Positions 21,187 to 32,859 of a stretch of 64,000 nt of DNA are shown piece by piece; the first letter of the stretch is position 1; each line of letters opens with the position of its first letter. A model generated the notes under the pieces. The model was not told the DNA's origin and searched no databases. It was given only the letters and a program-made list of their open reading frames with translations. Position numbers and translations under genes: made by a program. This DNA comes from Doryteuthis pealeii (Eukaryota; Mollusca; Cephalopoda; Myopsida; Loliginidae): assembly GCA_023376005.1 (NCBI GenBank), contig CM042157.1, forward strand, positions 89,802,143-89,866,142, written 5' to 3'.

Positions 21187-21741
21187 GAACCATATGATCT
21201 TTAGGCACCTCTTTTTGAGGTATTTGCCTCATACCCCACTTGTATTGGGTGGGCACAAGGCCTCGTTTTAACGTGGGCCCACCCACAAACCGGAGCTCAT
21301 GGGTGGGAAAGAACAAAAATTGCGTCGATCCCTTCGGCATTTCCCCTCAAGGTGAGGGTGCCTCAGGCACTGGGCAATAAACCCAGCCCTGCCCCTTTAA
21401 GTCAAGGGGGCAGGTATTTCCTAGGGGGATAGCCCCCTGAGATCGACGCTATTAATTCAAACACTCCGATCCAGTGGCCGAAGCACACCGGACCTCCGAC
21501 CCGAAGGACGGGTTGGAAGTGGAATATAGGCACCACTTTTTCATCTCGATTAAGAAAGGACATGTTTTTCATTTACACCGTCAATATCCGGTTGTTTGTT
21601 AGGGGTTAGGGTTAGGCGTTAGTTTTATAATTTTTTAAATCTAAAAATCGTCTGTTAAAACAACCGGATATTGACGGTGTAAATGAAAAACGTCCTTTCT
21701 TAATCGAGATCAAAAAGGGGTGCCTAAAGGTCATATGGTCC
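21187..21741. mobile_element. Foldback family M, copy 1, with nested retroposon
   Basis: Terminal inverted repeats (ccatatgatctttaggcac at left, complement at right, ending tatggtcc). Inner arms fold as cgattaagaaaggac / gtcctttcttaatcg and ccgtcaatatccggttg / caaccggatattgacgg. The loop carries (TTAGGG)-like sequence (tagggttagg). The left terminal arm is split by a family G retroposon. Confidence 0.8.
21217..21527 (+). mobile_element. GC-rich retroposon, family G, copy 2 (nested)
   Basis: Same body as 11098-11442, inserted in the left arm of foldback M. Flanks are the near-identical aggcacctcttttt (21203-21216) and aggcaccactttt t (21528-21541), a 14-bp duplication with one mismatch. Younger than the M copy it interrupts. 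Confidence 0.75.
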
Positions 21742-21824
21742 ATTTATTCTTTAAGTCTTTTGTTACAATTGTCACTTATATGAACAGCAAACATCCATTT
21801 TCTCCAGTATAATATTGATTTTCA

Positions 21825-22195
21825 GACTATTGTCCTCATCTTTATTGTAGTATGTAAAAATACAACGTTTCGGCTGCTGTACTCTCCGTCCGTCTTCAGG
21901 TGTTTCCTGTGTATCCGAGCATAGCAATGACCCGACCTGGGTAATCATTTTGAGCAGCTTGACTGTTGATCAAACAAAGCGTCCAATAACTTTTTGAAGA
22001 TCTCATTCAAATAATTATTCGACGCTTAGTTTGATCAACAGTCAAACTCTTCAAAATAATTTTTTAATTATTGCTATGCTCGGATACACAGAGAAAACCT
22101 GAGTAACACCGGAGGATGCAGCGGCCGAAATGCTGTGTTTATACATAATACAATAAAGATGAGGACAACAGTCCGAAAAATCAAAATTATACACA
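21825..22195. mobile_element. Family C inverted pair
   Basis: Two family C copies face each other: minus strand at about 21830-21905 and plus strand at about 22095-22175. Between them gatcaaacaaagcgtcc and its inverted partner extend the palindrome. Minus-strand copy: AAACAC, CUGAAGA, an extra C, a stem with a GGAGAGUACAGC-type loop, GCC, GAAACGUU, then GUAUUU, which pairs with AAACAC except at one C-to-U type site. Confidence 0.6.
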
Positions 22196-22389
22196 TTAAA
22201 CCTGATCTAAAAAAAATTCAGACAATTAATATTCTTCTAACTAAGAAACACACCAAACTTGGGTATTGATTTTTACTGATTAATGGATATAATTAATTAA
22301 TTAAACAAAAATCAAACGATTTTCGAAAGGTATCGTAAGCTGCTCCTGCTGCTGGGTGTATCAGCAGGTGCTTGCCTATTTCAGCTGCC

Positions 22390-22454
22390 AGAAGAAGAAG
22401 AAGAAGAAGAAGAAGAAGAAGAAGAAGAAGAAGAAGAAAGAAAGAAAGAAAGAA
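22390..22454. repeat. (AAG)n / (AAAG)n microsatellite
   Basis: AGA trinucleotide array passing into AAAG. Confidence 0.95.
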
Positions 22455-22459
22455 TATCA

Positions 22460-23295
22460 GCATCTTGTTGGCTACCAGTCATTCAAAATGTCCGCTACAA
22501 CTATGACTAAATTTTAACGTAAAATCAAATTCATTTTTTTTTTTTTGCTCGATCTTTAAAATATTTACTTAGTTAGAAAGAAAAGAAAATAATCTTTCTA
22601 AATATGTAATTTGTATGTGTTTTTATCCATTAAATTATTTTTTACAGCGTGTTAAAATATTTTGCTTTGGAGAGCCGATTATACGAGTATAATTTTTTTT
22701 TTCAGACTAACTTTTAACGTAAACTCAAATCTTCGTCCATTTTCTTAAATTGTACACTCACTTTAATTTAAATTGTTGTCATGCACAAAAAATTGTAGAA
22801 AAATTGTTTCAAAACACAAGTTTACGGTTACATTTTTTAAATGATATTTTAAATGTAAATAAAACACCACGAAAATGTTTTAAAATATTCACCAGTATAG
22901 GGTTAAATGTAAATAAAAAATGATAAAACGAGTTGTTTTGTAATTAATACTAACGATTAAAAAAAGTCTTATTTTTTTTTAAGAACTAATGAAAACGTTT
23001 TAAAACAATATTTTAAAAATATTATCTTGAGTTTAAGCAAAAATGGATATTGCAATACGAAGAATTTAAGTTTTCGATTTTCAGCTTCTTTTTATCGTTA
23101 AGAACTGGATTTGTATTGTTTTCATGTACAAAAAATTAAAAGAAATAAATTACATTGTATTTCTAACGCATAAATCAAATAATCAATTAATTTTTTCTTT
23201 TTTTTCCAAGGGTAAGTTTGGTAGTATATTTTTACAGTCAAACTATTGACCTTTTTTTTTTCTTACCGCAAGTGTTACCAACAAGTTTGGTATAT
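22460..23295. other. No gene seen
   Basis: Very AT-rich, many homopolymer A/T runs, stop-dense; no repeat family recognised. Confidence 0.5.
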
Positions 23296-23297
23296 CA

Positions 23298-23303
23298 TAT
23301 ATA

Positions 23304-23337
<34 letters not shown>

Positions 23338-23431
23338 TATGATTATTTTACACACACATAAACATGGCAGCAGTAATAAAAATTGCCAAACAGAATGTAA
23401 AACCGACAGATATCCTATCGATTAACCTACG

Positions 23432-23505
<74 letters not shown>
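23298..23505. repeat. (TA)n and (GA)n microsatellites
   Basis: Two (TA)n blocks (23298-23338, 23430-23480) with about 90 bp between, the second passing into (GA)n to 23505. Confidence 0.92.
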
Positions 23506-24063
23506 ACATCCTCCTCGAAACCACAAGTCTTTATAATTTGATATATTTCATTGCATTAAAACTGAAATACTTACTCCCGGGGGAGGGGGTGCATATTCTG
23601 GCTAGTTTTTATAAATTCTTTTAGCATTCCTCAATTACAATGTGTCCAAATATTTGGTCCATTTGTTACAAACTAGAATTATATATTTCTCTACCGTTTC
23701 GAATGCTATAAATTTCTCTTATATATCAAAATGTGTTTTACTCATTCACCGCGATGACATCTCTTATGAAACTCTCATTTGATTAATCGTTTGATCAGTC
23801 TTAACAAACAGACTAATCGAACTAGCTCGCTCTTTTGAAGAAACAATCTCAGAGCGTTTTTATTGTTTACAACTTTAACCTTTATGAACGTATATGATTT
23901 ATTTGAATGAAAGAAAAGCCTTTTTGAAAGACCAATCAATTCACGAGTTAACCAATTAAATCTGTCGGTTTTAACCTGGAAGATAGAATTCGAATGTGAT
24001 TGGCGCGAGAAATTGAAATGCTTGAATTGCGCGGTTGATAATCAAGTTATTGCTCATTGCAAA

Positions 24064-24720
24064 TCTTATTATAATGGAGATTGTGTGTTTTTCTGTCTGT
24101 AACCGAAACTATATTATAACTCAAGTCACAATTTCCTTAGTTATTGACATCACATTCTCAATGATTTTATTTTTATTTTAACCTAAATTATTAATAAAAT
24201 TGTTTTACATTATTAATACTGTTAGCCATATCTACATACTAACAACATGCAATTGTATTTATATATACAACAAAGTATTGGCTTACAGTGTAAACGGGAA
24301 GCTAATTTGCATATTGTTATTAAAAAAATCGAATTTAATAAATATGTGTTCAGTGTTATTGATTTCTAAATGTTTGGTTTTATTTTAATGAATATAAGCA
24401 AACATCTCTTAAATGAATCTTAAATGAAATCCATTAACAAGAAAAAATAACTTTCATTTTATTCTTTACTTCCTATTTTAACTAAATACTTAAATTAGAA
24501 AGAAAAATAACAATGACGAGAGTGATGGAAGAGTAAATTTCAATTGTTCTATTTTATCGATTATACCCACCTCTGTTTCAAATCTTTTATTATACTCCCT
24601 CTGTTTCAAATCTTTTTATCTGTATTCTTATTTAGTTTCATTAGCCTTTCTAATTTAATACAATATTTTATTACATTAAAACTTAAATACTTGCACACGG
24701 AGGGTGCATATATTTGCTAG
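24064..24720 (+). mobile_element. Non-autonomous Helitron, family H, copy 2
   Basis: A|TCTTATTATAATGGAGATT ... hairpin GCACAC-GGA-GGGTGC (one mismatched pair) ... CTAG|T (24717-24720). 657 bp, same body as the copies at 13.8, 42.2 and 44.8 kb. No coding. Confidence 0.85.
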
Positions 24721-24939
24721 TTATAGTAAATATTGTTTGGCTAAACAGAGAGAAAAACAAGTTTACTTTGAATATATTTTTATTCGTTCATTTCCGTTGG
24801 TTTATTTGTCGTTGGTCATTCATACAGTAGACAATAAAGACTTATATGTGTCATTGATAAGGCCAAAGATTTTCTCACCTATTGCTCTTATTATTTTAGT
24901 TATTACTTTACATGAAATCATATAACTACTTGCAATAAA

Positions 24940-25230
24940 AGGTTGGTTGGGTGGTTGGTTGGTTTTTATGGCATGTCAACCCTTGTTGGGTTATATTATG
25001 CCAAACACATTTTGTTTTATTCATTCTTGATGGGTATAGAAAATTTATTTTAAACTTAATGTTTTTAAACTAATTTTTAAAGAAAATTTGTTAAAACTAA
25101 CTTTTCTATATCACACATAAATGGGACTCGAATAGTTACTACCACTTCGGTTAGGAGTGGACCTGGGATTAATGGTTATTAAGAGATACTACACACTTCA
25201 CGCTACGGTACCTAGAACCTACAGAAAGAC
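24940..25230 (-). mobile_element. Family R retroposon, 3' part
   Basis: Read on the minus strand it ends with the hairpin (ggcata...atgcc) and a (CCAA)n tail, seen on the plus strand as (GGTT)n at 24943-24963. The body words match 35346-35948 loosely (gggactcgaatagttactaccacttcggttagg area). Confidence 0.55.
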
Positions 25231-25320
25231 ACTGGAGGTAATTATATATAATTAACACATTGAGGATAATAACTTAACACCTTCACAGCCAATGTTTTCT
25301 TCTTTTTTTTTATTGCTAAC

Positions 25321-25530
25321 GGATCATATTACCTTTAAGCACCCCTTTTTGATCTCGATTAAGAAAGGACGTGTTTTTTATTTACACCGTCAATATCCGG
25401 TTGTTTGTTAGGGGTTAGGGTTAGGAGTTAGGGTTAGGGTTAGGGGTTAGTTTTATAATTTTTAAATCTAAAAATCGTCTGTTAAAACAACCGGATATTG
25501 ACGGTGTAAATGAAAACCATGTCCTTTCTA
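25321..25530. mobile_element. Foldback family M, copy 2 (right end truncated)
   Basis: Left terminal repeat, inverted inner arms and a loop with about five TTAGGG-like units (25411-25455). The right terminal repeat is missing after gtcctttct. Confidence 0.75.
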
Positions 25531-25751
25531 TATATGACTTCAGGGATTATGTCCCTCCTTTCTTTATTCCAATTGTAAATCTTTATTTTGTTCGAACTAA
25601 TGATGAACTATTTCAGCCATTTTCAATATGGATGCCAAAGAGTTTACATCCCATCTCAGGACCGTCCAACTATTCTTGTCTATGCCCCCCACACACACCT
25701 GCTTTTTAGATTGATTCTATAATTGACTCGTTGGTTTTAATCGTGTCCCTA

Positions 25752-25756
<5 letters not shown>

Positions 25757-25801
<45 letters not shown>

Positions 25802-25915
25802 TCTCTCTGTCTCTCTTCTCTCTCTCTCTCTTATATATATATATATCATATATATATATATATCACTCTCTCTCTCTTTCTCTCTCTCTCTCTATATATA
25901 TTATATATATATATA

Positions 25916-25953
<38 letters not shown>

Positions 25954-25954
25954 A

Positions 25955-25985
<31 letters not shown>

Positions 25986-25995
25986 ATATATATCA

Positions 25996-26031
<36 letters not shown>

Positions 26032-26077
26032 CAGTCTCTCTGTCTGTCTCTCTCTCTATATATATATATAGATATCA

Positions 26078-26144
<67 letters not shown>

Positions 26145-26151
26145 TATATAA

Positions 26152-26214
<63 letters not shown>

Positions 26215-26279
26215 CACTCTCTCTCTCTTCTCTCTCTTCTCTATATATATATATATATATATATATCACTCTCTCTCTC

Positions 26280-26359
<80 letters not shown>

Positions 26360-26399
26360 CACTCTGTCTCTCTCTCTCTCTCTCTCTTATATATATAAT

Positions 26400-26435
<36 letters not shown>

Positions 26436-26445
26436 CTGTCTCTCT
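25757..26445. repeat. Alternating (TA)n and (TC)n tract
   Basis: About 690 bp in which (TA)n blocks and (TC)n blocks alternate more than ten times, nearly always switching through the word tatcactctc. The junction word implies that a TA-TC unit was itself duplicated. The 247-codon frame across it is an artefact. Confidence 0.95.
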
Positions 26446-26449
26446 CAAA

Positions 26450-26900
26450 GGAAACTTCAGGTTACCCTTCGTGACCAGAGACTTCTTTAGGAGTGTTCAT
26501 TCATTTCGCGAATGCATCAATTCCTCCACGGACCAACTGTTAAGCTGAGATGTCGAAGCCCAAGCAAGTCAATCGTTCCGGATTTTGGTTAAATGATTGC
26601 TTGATGGGTTTTCCAATGATTGGTTCAGGGAATCGATCTCATCCCAATGCTCATCTGTTCAAAATCAATGGACTTTAATGGATCCTCCGAGGAAAATTAG
26701 CGACAAACGAATTCAATTCCGAAACCGACGCTAAACCAATCAGAAATCATCCAATTCAACTTGCTTAATGCATTCCCGCTCCCCCCCCCCTTTTTTAAAT
26801 CTCCCCTAAAATCAAAGGTCACTTCCTGGATCAAATTAAGTAAATTGTCCACAAATGTCGTTGAGCTCTAACGTTCAAAATAGAGTGTAATGAATAACAT
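26450..26900. other. Non-repetitive, moderate GC; no gene recognised
   Basis: One of the few stretches without recognisable repeats and with several CpGs. No open frame of note. Could be unique intergenic sequence. Confidence 0.4.
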
Positions 26901-26904
26901 AAGG

Positions 26905-27200
26905 CACCTGGTGTAGCTCAGTGGTTAGCAGATTTGTGTAGTGAGAGAGAGGACCTACCTCGTGCAACACGGTGTAACAGAGAGAGTGGCAGGCGTGAAG
27001 ACTTGCCGTATTCTCGAAGGAAGCGGGCTAGGCTTTGCCTGGCATGTAGGACTGACCTAGTGTCGAACCCGCTTCCTTCAGAATGTGAGAGCTGTGGACG
27101 ATCAGTGAAATAAGAAATAGCACAGTGGCCCGGATGTAGGTGGTCGCGCCGTGCTGACGAGGGTCGCACATGCTGCACGGACAATTATGAATGAGGAGCC
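26905..27200 (+). mobile_element. Possible tRNA-derived SINE, family d
   Basis: tggtgtagctcagtggttag (26910-26929) is a good box A. A box B-like tgtcgaacccgc lies much further on (27060) than in a tRNA, so the head is either expanded or misread. GC-richer than its flanks. No second copy seen. Confidence 0.4.
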
Positions 27201-27517
27201 CGGACGTGGTGAAATTGAGGTGTATTTAAAGGACTTATTCTCACAGAACAGAGAGAACGACTGCAGTGGTATTTTGTTGTCGGGACAAAGAAATAATGTT
27301 GGATATTGGATTTTGGAGTGTGATACAGTTGAGAGTGTATTGACTCTCGATTGGAACCTTGAGTCAGACTTGACTGTGACCCCCCCCCCACTGATTAGAT
27401 TTGTGTTGTGTCATGAGTTTGTTTAAGATTATCTTAACAAATAACTATTTGATACTTGAGCCGATGTTGTAAATTATTGTTGTGTCTATTCCACTAGTCA
27501 TAAAAAACATTTGTTTG

Positions 27518-27714
27518 TGTTGTGATGTTAGTTCAACAGTAAAAAATGAAGTCAAGTCGAGGTAGGGTAAAAAGAGACAAGTGTATTTACAATAAGGTAC
27601 AAGAACGGCTAGCTTGCCGCTAAATGGTAACAGTACAACCTTTTCACTCGGTGTCTCACTATTTATAGTGAGAACCGGTGTATATTCTCCACTGTAGGAA
27701 CGGCCGGTACAACA
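27518..27714 (+). mobile_element. Solo LTR, family Y, copy 2
   Basis: TGTTGTGATG ... TACAACA with terminal TGTTGT/ACAACA inversion, flanked by gtttg on both sides (27513-27517, 27715-27719). TATA-like ctatttatagtgag inside. Sister of 1915-2136. Confidence 0.82.
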
Positions 27715-27814
27715 GTTTGATACCAAAGATTAAAAGGGGATTATCAGGGTAATGTGACCCACTTTGCCTGGAATACAATTGTATGTTGGGATGAGGATAA
27801 GCTTCGTAAATACA

Positions 27815-28135
27815 ATGGTACCTTGACTTACGAGGTTAATCCTTTCGCTTGTAACTCAATTTCCTAATTTAAATAAACTGAAATGCCATTAATCATTGCT
27901 CCCACCACCCCCACCAAAAATATTTTTGTTAGTATTTTTAATTGTATTGTATAAAAAAAACTATAAGATAGAATGTAATGAATTATATGCTGAAGTATGT
28001 TTTAACATTTATTGCTTCATAAACAACATTTTTCTTTAGCCTCAAATCTTAGATCTCAACAGAAAGTCAAAAATCAACCGAGTAAAAACTCGTAATTCAA
28101 AACGTCGTCGCACTCGTAATTCAAGGTTCCAATAT
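27815..28135. mobile_element. pogo/Tigger-like MITE
   Basis: Begins TA|CAATGGTACCTTGACTTACG and ends with the inverted ...cgtaattcaaggttccaat. This start (CAGTGGTACCTCGANTTACGAG in many copies) is characteristic of pogo-type MITEs, which duplicate TA. About 320 bp, no transposase. Confidence 0.7.
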
Positions 28136-28165
28136 CTCAACAACAGAAAGGACAGCGGATAATTT

Positions 28166-28408
28166 GGACCATATGACCGTTAGGCGCCCCTTTTTGATCT
28201 CGATTAAGAAAGGACATGTTTTTCATTTACTCCGTCAATATCCGGTTGTTTTAACGGACGGTTTTTAGATTATTTTTTTTAATTATAAAACTAGCCCCTA
28301 ACCCTAACCTCTAAACCCTAAAAAACAACCGAATATTGACGGTGTAAATGAAAAACATGTCCTTTCTTAATCGAGATCAAAAAGGGGTGCCTAAAGGTAA
28401 TATGGTCA
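28166..28408. mobile_element. Foldback family M, copy 3 (complete)
   Basis: A 243-bp palindromic element from ggaccatatga to tatggtca with arms of roughly 100 bp. The loop holds ccctaaccctaacc-type telomere-like sequence. It is flanked by the perfect 8-bp duplication gataattt (28158-28165, 28409-28416). An 8-bp duplication fits hAT-type (or other 8-bp) transposases. Confidence 0.85.
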
Positions 28409-28439
28409 GATAATTTAACTATCATGAATAAATATCGAT

Positions 28440-29200
28440 ATATGTTCTGTTAATAGGGTATTTATTTATCTATTCGCGTTACTAGCAAAAACATACCCTC
28501 TGGACAGTATTAAAGTTGTTGTGGGGTTTTAAAGGGTCAAATAAGAACAAAACGACGGGTAACAAATGTAGGAAAATGTATTAACAAAAGATTAGACAAT
28601 TACAGTACAGAGAAGTGGGAATTACGTCCGACAAATAGAGTTATGAGCTGACTCGCATTGGCTTACTCTCAAGCCATAATTGTCCCTGTTACTTATAGTA
28701 ACCGTCGGCGCATTAGTCTATCACCTATAACAAAAATTAATTTTTGAAAGATATTGCCTGTGTGGGGATAGGAAAAACATTAAATAAACAAAATAAAACA
28801 TTTTATTTTTTTTAATGAATTACTTACTTAAAAATCATCATATTCACTCCACTCCACTGAGACATGTGTGTTGTTTAACGACGGAAAATAATAGTTTCTT
28901 TAAATACACCCATTTTCACATAATTCTACAAAATTTCATAAAAATTGAACCAATATTTCAATTTTAGTGCTAAAGAATATTTACTTTTTAAAAGTTTTAT
29001 CTGGATTTTATCGACGTTCAAAATTACGTAAAAGGATTTTTGCAACGCGTTTTCGTAAAAAATGTAACCAGATATTAGAAATCATGAACGGGATAGGGTT
29101 AAATACACAAACATTTTCATATGTGATGTCGGAAAACATTATGTGACTATTTCTTGTTTGTAAATAATTTTCTTTAAAAAATCTCTGTTCTCTGGGACTT
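28440..29200. other. No gene seen
   Basis: AT-rich, stop-dense. Confidence 0.45.
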
Positions 29201-29202
29201 TG

Positions 29203-29625
29203 AAATAAAAACGGATCACCTTATCCCAGAAAGAAGACCAGATCTAGTGTTGATAAACAAAAAATAAAGAACTTGTCAACTGGTGGATTTTGCAGTGCCA
29301 GCAGATCACAGGGTGAAGCTAAAGGGAAATGAAAAAATAGACAAATATCTGGACCTTGCCAGAGAACTGAAAAAATTATGGAATATTAAAGTGAAAGTGA
29401 TACCAATTGTAGTTGGTGTACTTGGAACAGTCCCAAAAGTACTGGAAAAGGGTCAGGAAAGTTTGGAAATCAGAGGAAGGATTGAAACCATTCAGAACAC
29501 TGCACTGCTGCAATCTGCCAGAATACTCAGAAGAGTCCTGGAGACCTGAGGAAACTTGCTGTCACTCAGACTCCAGTGAAAGACCATCAGCTAATGCTGA
29601 TGTGAAAACTCAAAAGGAGTAAAAT
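29203..29625 (+). pseudogene. LINE reverse-transcriptase protein, C-terminal remnant
   Basis: One frame reads TDHLIPERRPDLVLINKK, a stop (29265-29267), then CQLVDFAVPADHRVKLK ... EKIDKYLDLARELKKLW ... VIPIVVGVLGTVPK ... QSARILRRVLET, a stop (29547-29549), then GNLLSLRLQ. The RRPDLV, DFAVPAD, KYLDLARELK, VIPIV.G.LG and ARILRRVLE blocks form the conserved C-terminal domain found after the reverse transcriptase in a widespread group of animal non-LTR elements. The second stop sits where a Trp codon is usual (TGG to TGA). No start or RT core is present: 5'-truncated and dead. Confidence 0.85.
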
Positions 29626-29865
29626 AATAATGTTCGGGACATATGTATTCTGTTATTTGTTGTTATATGTTATGTTTATTAGCACATTCATATGGGCATT
29701 GTTCATGAGAACTGTATGTCTTTCCTTACCATATGTTCAGTGTTCGTTTATCTATGGATGAACAAATGCCTTATAAGGACTTAGAGTTGCTTATGAACTG
29801 ATACCCACTCATTTATTTATTCATTTTGATGGTACTCAAGTATTCAAACTCATTTTTCTATTTAA

Positions 29866-30310
29866 CCCATAGGTGGGATACTAACAGGTATTGCAGGTAT
29901 GGTCCTGGGAGTAATGGTCATGAAGGGGTACTCCATGCTCCTCAGAGCTCCAGAATTGGAATTTCACCATCAGATAGAGTTTGACGTCATACCCAGGACA
30001 TTAAGACGCTCAGTTACCGCCTTCTAGCACACATGATAAAAAGAGCTGGGGCTTGCCATAAGGGCAGTAGGGTTGGAACAATCATATAGGTGCTAGGGCT
30101 TGACTCAGCCGAGTAATCTAAGTGGGTCTCTCCGACCGCCCTTCTAGCCTAAGTAAGGGTTAAAGTGGTGTGTTGCATGTCATGAAGTGCTAAGCCCCCA
30201 GGATTCCGTCCTCAAGTATCACGGGTCGCCACCCACGTGGTGGGATCTTACCTCTTTGCAGTGGTGCAGTTGGGGTATTCTAAATCCCCAGACAACAGGT
30301 CTATATAGAT
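29866..30310 (-). mobile_element. Family R retroposon, copy
   Basis: Plus strand shows the R body in reverse: tttaacccataggtgggat, gttgacgtcat-like words, ccgccttctagcac, cttgccataagggcag and tcacgggtcgccacccac, as in 35346-35948. The 3' hairpin and tail are missing or beyond recognition. Confidence 0.65.
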
Positions 30311-30343
30311 GGTGTTCATCATTGGCAATTCAGTCTCGAAAAA

Positions 30344-30870
30344 CTATGATAAAAGTTTTTGTGTGCCCCTGAAGTTGCAGCGCTTCCTGTGACTATGAAG
30401 TCCGATGTTTGAGAAACATTCTCGACCACAGATTTTGCATTTGTAGGTTGTCCCTGTAGATGATGATGTTCCGATGCTTTGTTGTCATTGCTTTCTTATG
30501 GACCTCTTAGCTTCATGATGTTGTATCAGGGTGAATTCTGACATGTACAGTCCTCTATGGAGATTCTTCCGCCACCGAGGGCGGTCTTGAGCCAAATTTT
30601 CCCAGCTGGAAGGGACAATGCCAAAGCACCTAAGATCATTTTTGCAGACATCCTTAAATCGCAGTAGGGGGCGACCAATCTGTCTTTTACCAGATGTTAG
30701 CTCTCCATACAGGATGTCTTTCGGGATTCGTCCATCATCCATCCGACGTACATGACCCAACCATCGGAGACGACGTTGTCTCAGTAGAGAGTACAGGCTG
30801 GGGAGTTGAGCTCTCTCTCTAGGACTGCTGTGTTAGTGATCCTGTCCCTCCAGGTGATGCTAAGGTCTAT
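30344..30870 (-). pseudogene. LINE ORF2 C-terminus with zinc finger, copy Z1
   Basis: Minus strand: ITWRDRITNTAVLERE, then a one-base frameshift, LLRQRRLRWLGHVRRMDDG, RIPKDILYGELTSGKRQIGR, PLLRFKDVCKNDLRCFGI, SSWENLAQDRPRWRKNLHRG. An in-frame TGA follows (30485-30487), and the same frame continues through YKCKIC...HSHRKRC, a C2H2/C2HC finger, to TAG at 30344-30346. This is the known C-terminal arrangement of a large group of animal LINEs, where a finger near the C-terminus probably binds nucleic acid. Two lesions mark it as dead. Related remnants: 38890-39560 and 58571-59290. Confidence 0.85.
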
Positions 30871-30984
30871 ATAGATGGTGTAAATGAACTGTAAACAGAA
30901 GGAACTCAGGAAAGAAACAAAAAATTCAAATCGAAAATTCCTCTTGCAATTCAAGATAATCACTGAAAACACCATTTAACGGAA

Positions 30985-31885
30985 GAATTTAATTTAACGG
31001 AATGGTCCATTATTTATCCGAGGTGACATCTTTGCTCTTATAAAGGTATGTTTATCGTAGTTACTTTTACCGTCTATTCATTAAAGATGTCCATTGGACA
31101 AAGCTTCTGTTAGTACACCACATTGAATAATGGAAACACACCACACACACACACACACACACACACACATTTATATATTTGTATCTTTTTTTTGACATAC
31201 ACTAAAATTTAAATTTATTATTGTTGTTGTCACAATTTTTTTTCTTTTGTGGTCAATGAAAGTGTCAATTCTGGTGATATACTTTTCTTTTATTTTGGGT
31301 TTCCCTGTATTTGTAAAAAACCGTCTAATTAGGCTAGACTCATTTTTTGGAGTTTCTAGTCGAAATAAAAAATTATGATGGAACGACGGTTTTTTAAGAT
31401 TTTCTTTCTTTGAAAGTTAAATATTGCTCTGTATACAATTTCATTTATTGATTATTATACATTGTGCTCTTTTTAGGGATTTATAAAAGAATCTTGTATG
31501 AGTATATATGTTTCCACCTACAAAAGAGATTTCAATGATTCGTCACTGAATAATTTTATTTGAATTTTAAAATTATCGCCGCTTCAGGTATAATCGCATC
31601 AGTTTTAGTCTGATAAATATCCGTCTTAGTTTACAGCATTTGATTTTAATTTCCCGTAATATACTATTTGTTTAAACTAAGAAATGTTGCTCCCAGCAAC
31701 GAATTGTCCGGTAACATATACATTATTACGTATCCTTCAGTGATATCTACATTCTGGTTCCGCAGACAATTCAAGCGAATTCGCGTTTCACTAGGCGTTC
31801 CTCTATTAAGACTATTCGACAAATTTGATAAACAGTCAACTTTAAAAGTACTTTCTGTATATATTTATCCAACCTCACCGCAGTT
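30985..31885. other. No gene seen; T fragment and (CA)n
   Basis: A family T-like word (acggaatggtccattattta) near 30998, a short (CA)n at 31141-31170, otherwise AT-rich and stop-dense. Confidence 0.45.
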
Positions 31886-31889
31886 TAAC

Positions 31890-32036
31890 AGGTTTAAATT
31901 CAGAGATTTCCGATTCCTAGACCAGTTGACATACCAAGGTTAAAGAGTCTAGTCTAAGCTACTATTTCTCCATAGCTGGAGGGAGAATAGTTGGGGACAT
32001 GCCGATCACTTGGGTAATAGCGATGTGTGAAATGCA
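31890..32036 (-). mobile_element. SINE family b fragment
   Basis: Reverse of the family b body: ttcagagattt, ctagaccagttg, catagctggagggagaa and gtgtgaaatgcaa. Head missing. Confidence 0.6.
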
Positions 32037-32037
32037 A

Positions 32038-32661
32038 GCAGCCTCATTCAGTCACGGTTAACGGAATGAGAACAGTCTACCCCAGTGGATTGAATAAAGG
32101 GTTCGGTTCGAAGTTCAGTAAAGGCTCACGATTAAGACATGAAGGTTCCTGAGTTCAAAAAGATTCCCGAGTTCGAGAAGGCTCCAGAGTTTGACAAGAA
32201 ACACTTGAAGAAGGCCGGAGGGCACATCAGCCGAAACATTTTGTATATAACAATAAAGATGAGGACAATAGTCCGAAAAATCCAAATAATACAAATTATC
32301 AAGTCTCATCTAAAAGAAATGTTCAGACAAATAGACTCATCCAGAATATGCAGCCTCATTCAGTCACGGTTAACGGAATGAGAACAGTCTACCCCAGTGG
32401 ATTGAATAAAGGGTTCGGTTCGAAGTTCAGTAAAGGCTCACGATTAAGACATGAAGGTTCCCGAGTTCAAAAAGATTCCTGAGTTCGAAAAGGAACCCGA
32501 GTTTGACAAGAAACACCTGAAGAAGGCCGGAGGGCACATCAGCCGAACATTTTTGTATATAACAATAAAGATGAGGGCAATAGTCAAAAAAATCCAAATA
32601 ATACAAATTATCAAGTCTCATCTAAAAGAAATGTTCAGACAAATAGACTCATCCAGAATAT
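32038..32661 (+). mobile_element. Family C element, 312-bp tandem duplication
   Basis: Two head-to-tail copies (32038-32349, 32350-32661). Each has cagcctcattcagtcacgg, three units of a 17-18-bp box B-like repeat (ggttcccgagttcaaaaag type, encoding PEFKK-like codons), then the hammerhead-like segment and the aacaataaagatgagg end. Both ribozyme cores are damaged: copy 1 has UUGAAGA for CUGAAGA (about 32206-32212), copy 2 has GAAC for GAAAC (about 32543). The 312-bp spacing and high identity point to a recent duplication. Confidence 0.75.
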
Positions 32662-32664
32662 GAA

Positions 32665-32725
32665 CTCGGGTCACTGTATCTATTTCCTATAGTGATCACC
32701 GTTACACCACGAAGTTCTCACTATA
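32665..32725 (-). repeat. tRNA-like head fragment
   Basis: Minus strand tggtgtaacggtgatca (box A-like) and cgagttcatattc (box B-like) about 40 bases apart. Confidence 0.4.
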
Positions 32726-32859
32726 ACACAATAGTTTCATGAGTAAGTTCATTGATGCAGCGTGTCCTATCCTTACTGATTGTTTTACTAAAAAAAAAAT
32801 ATTCTCACCAAGTCAATTATTTAGCTAAGGTGACGTCACACATTATATTGGTTTAACTC

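Noticed and set aside
25731..26474. 247-codon plus-strand frame
   Set aside because: Alternating TA/TC microsatellite, only Ile, Tyr, Leu and Ser.
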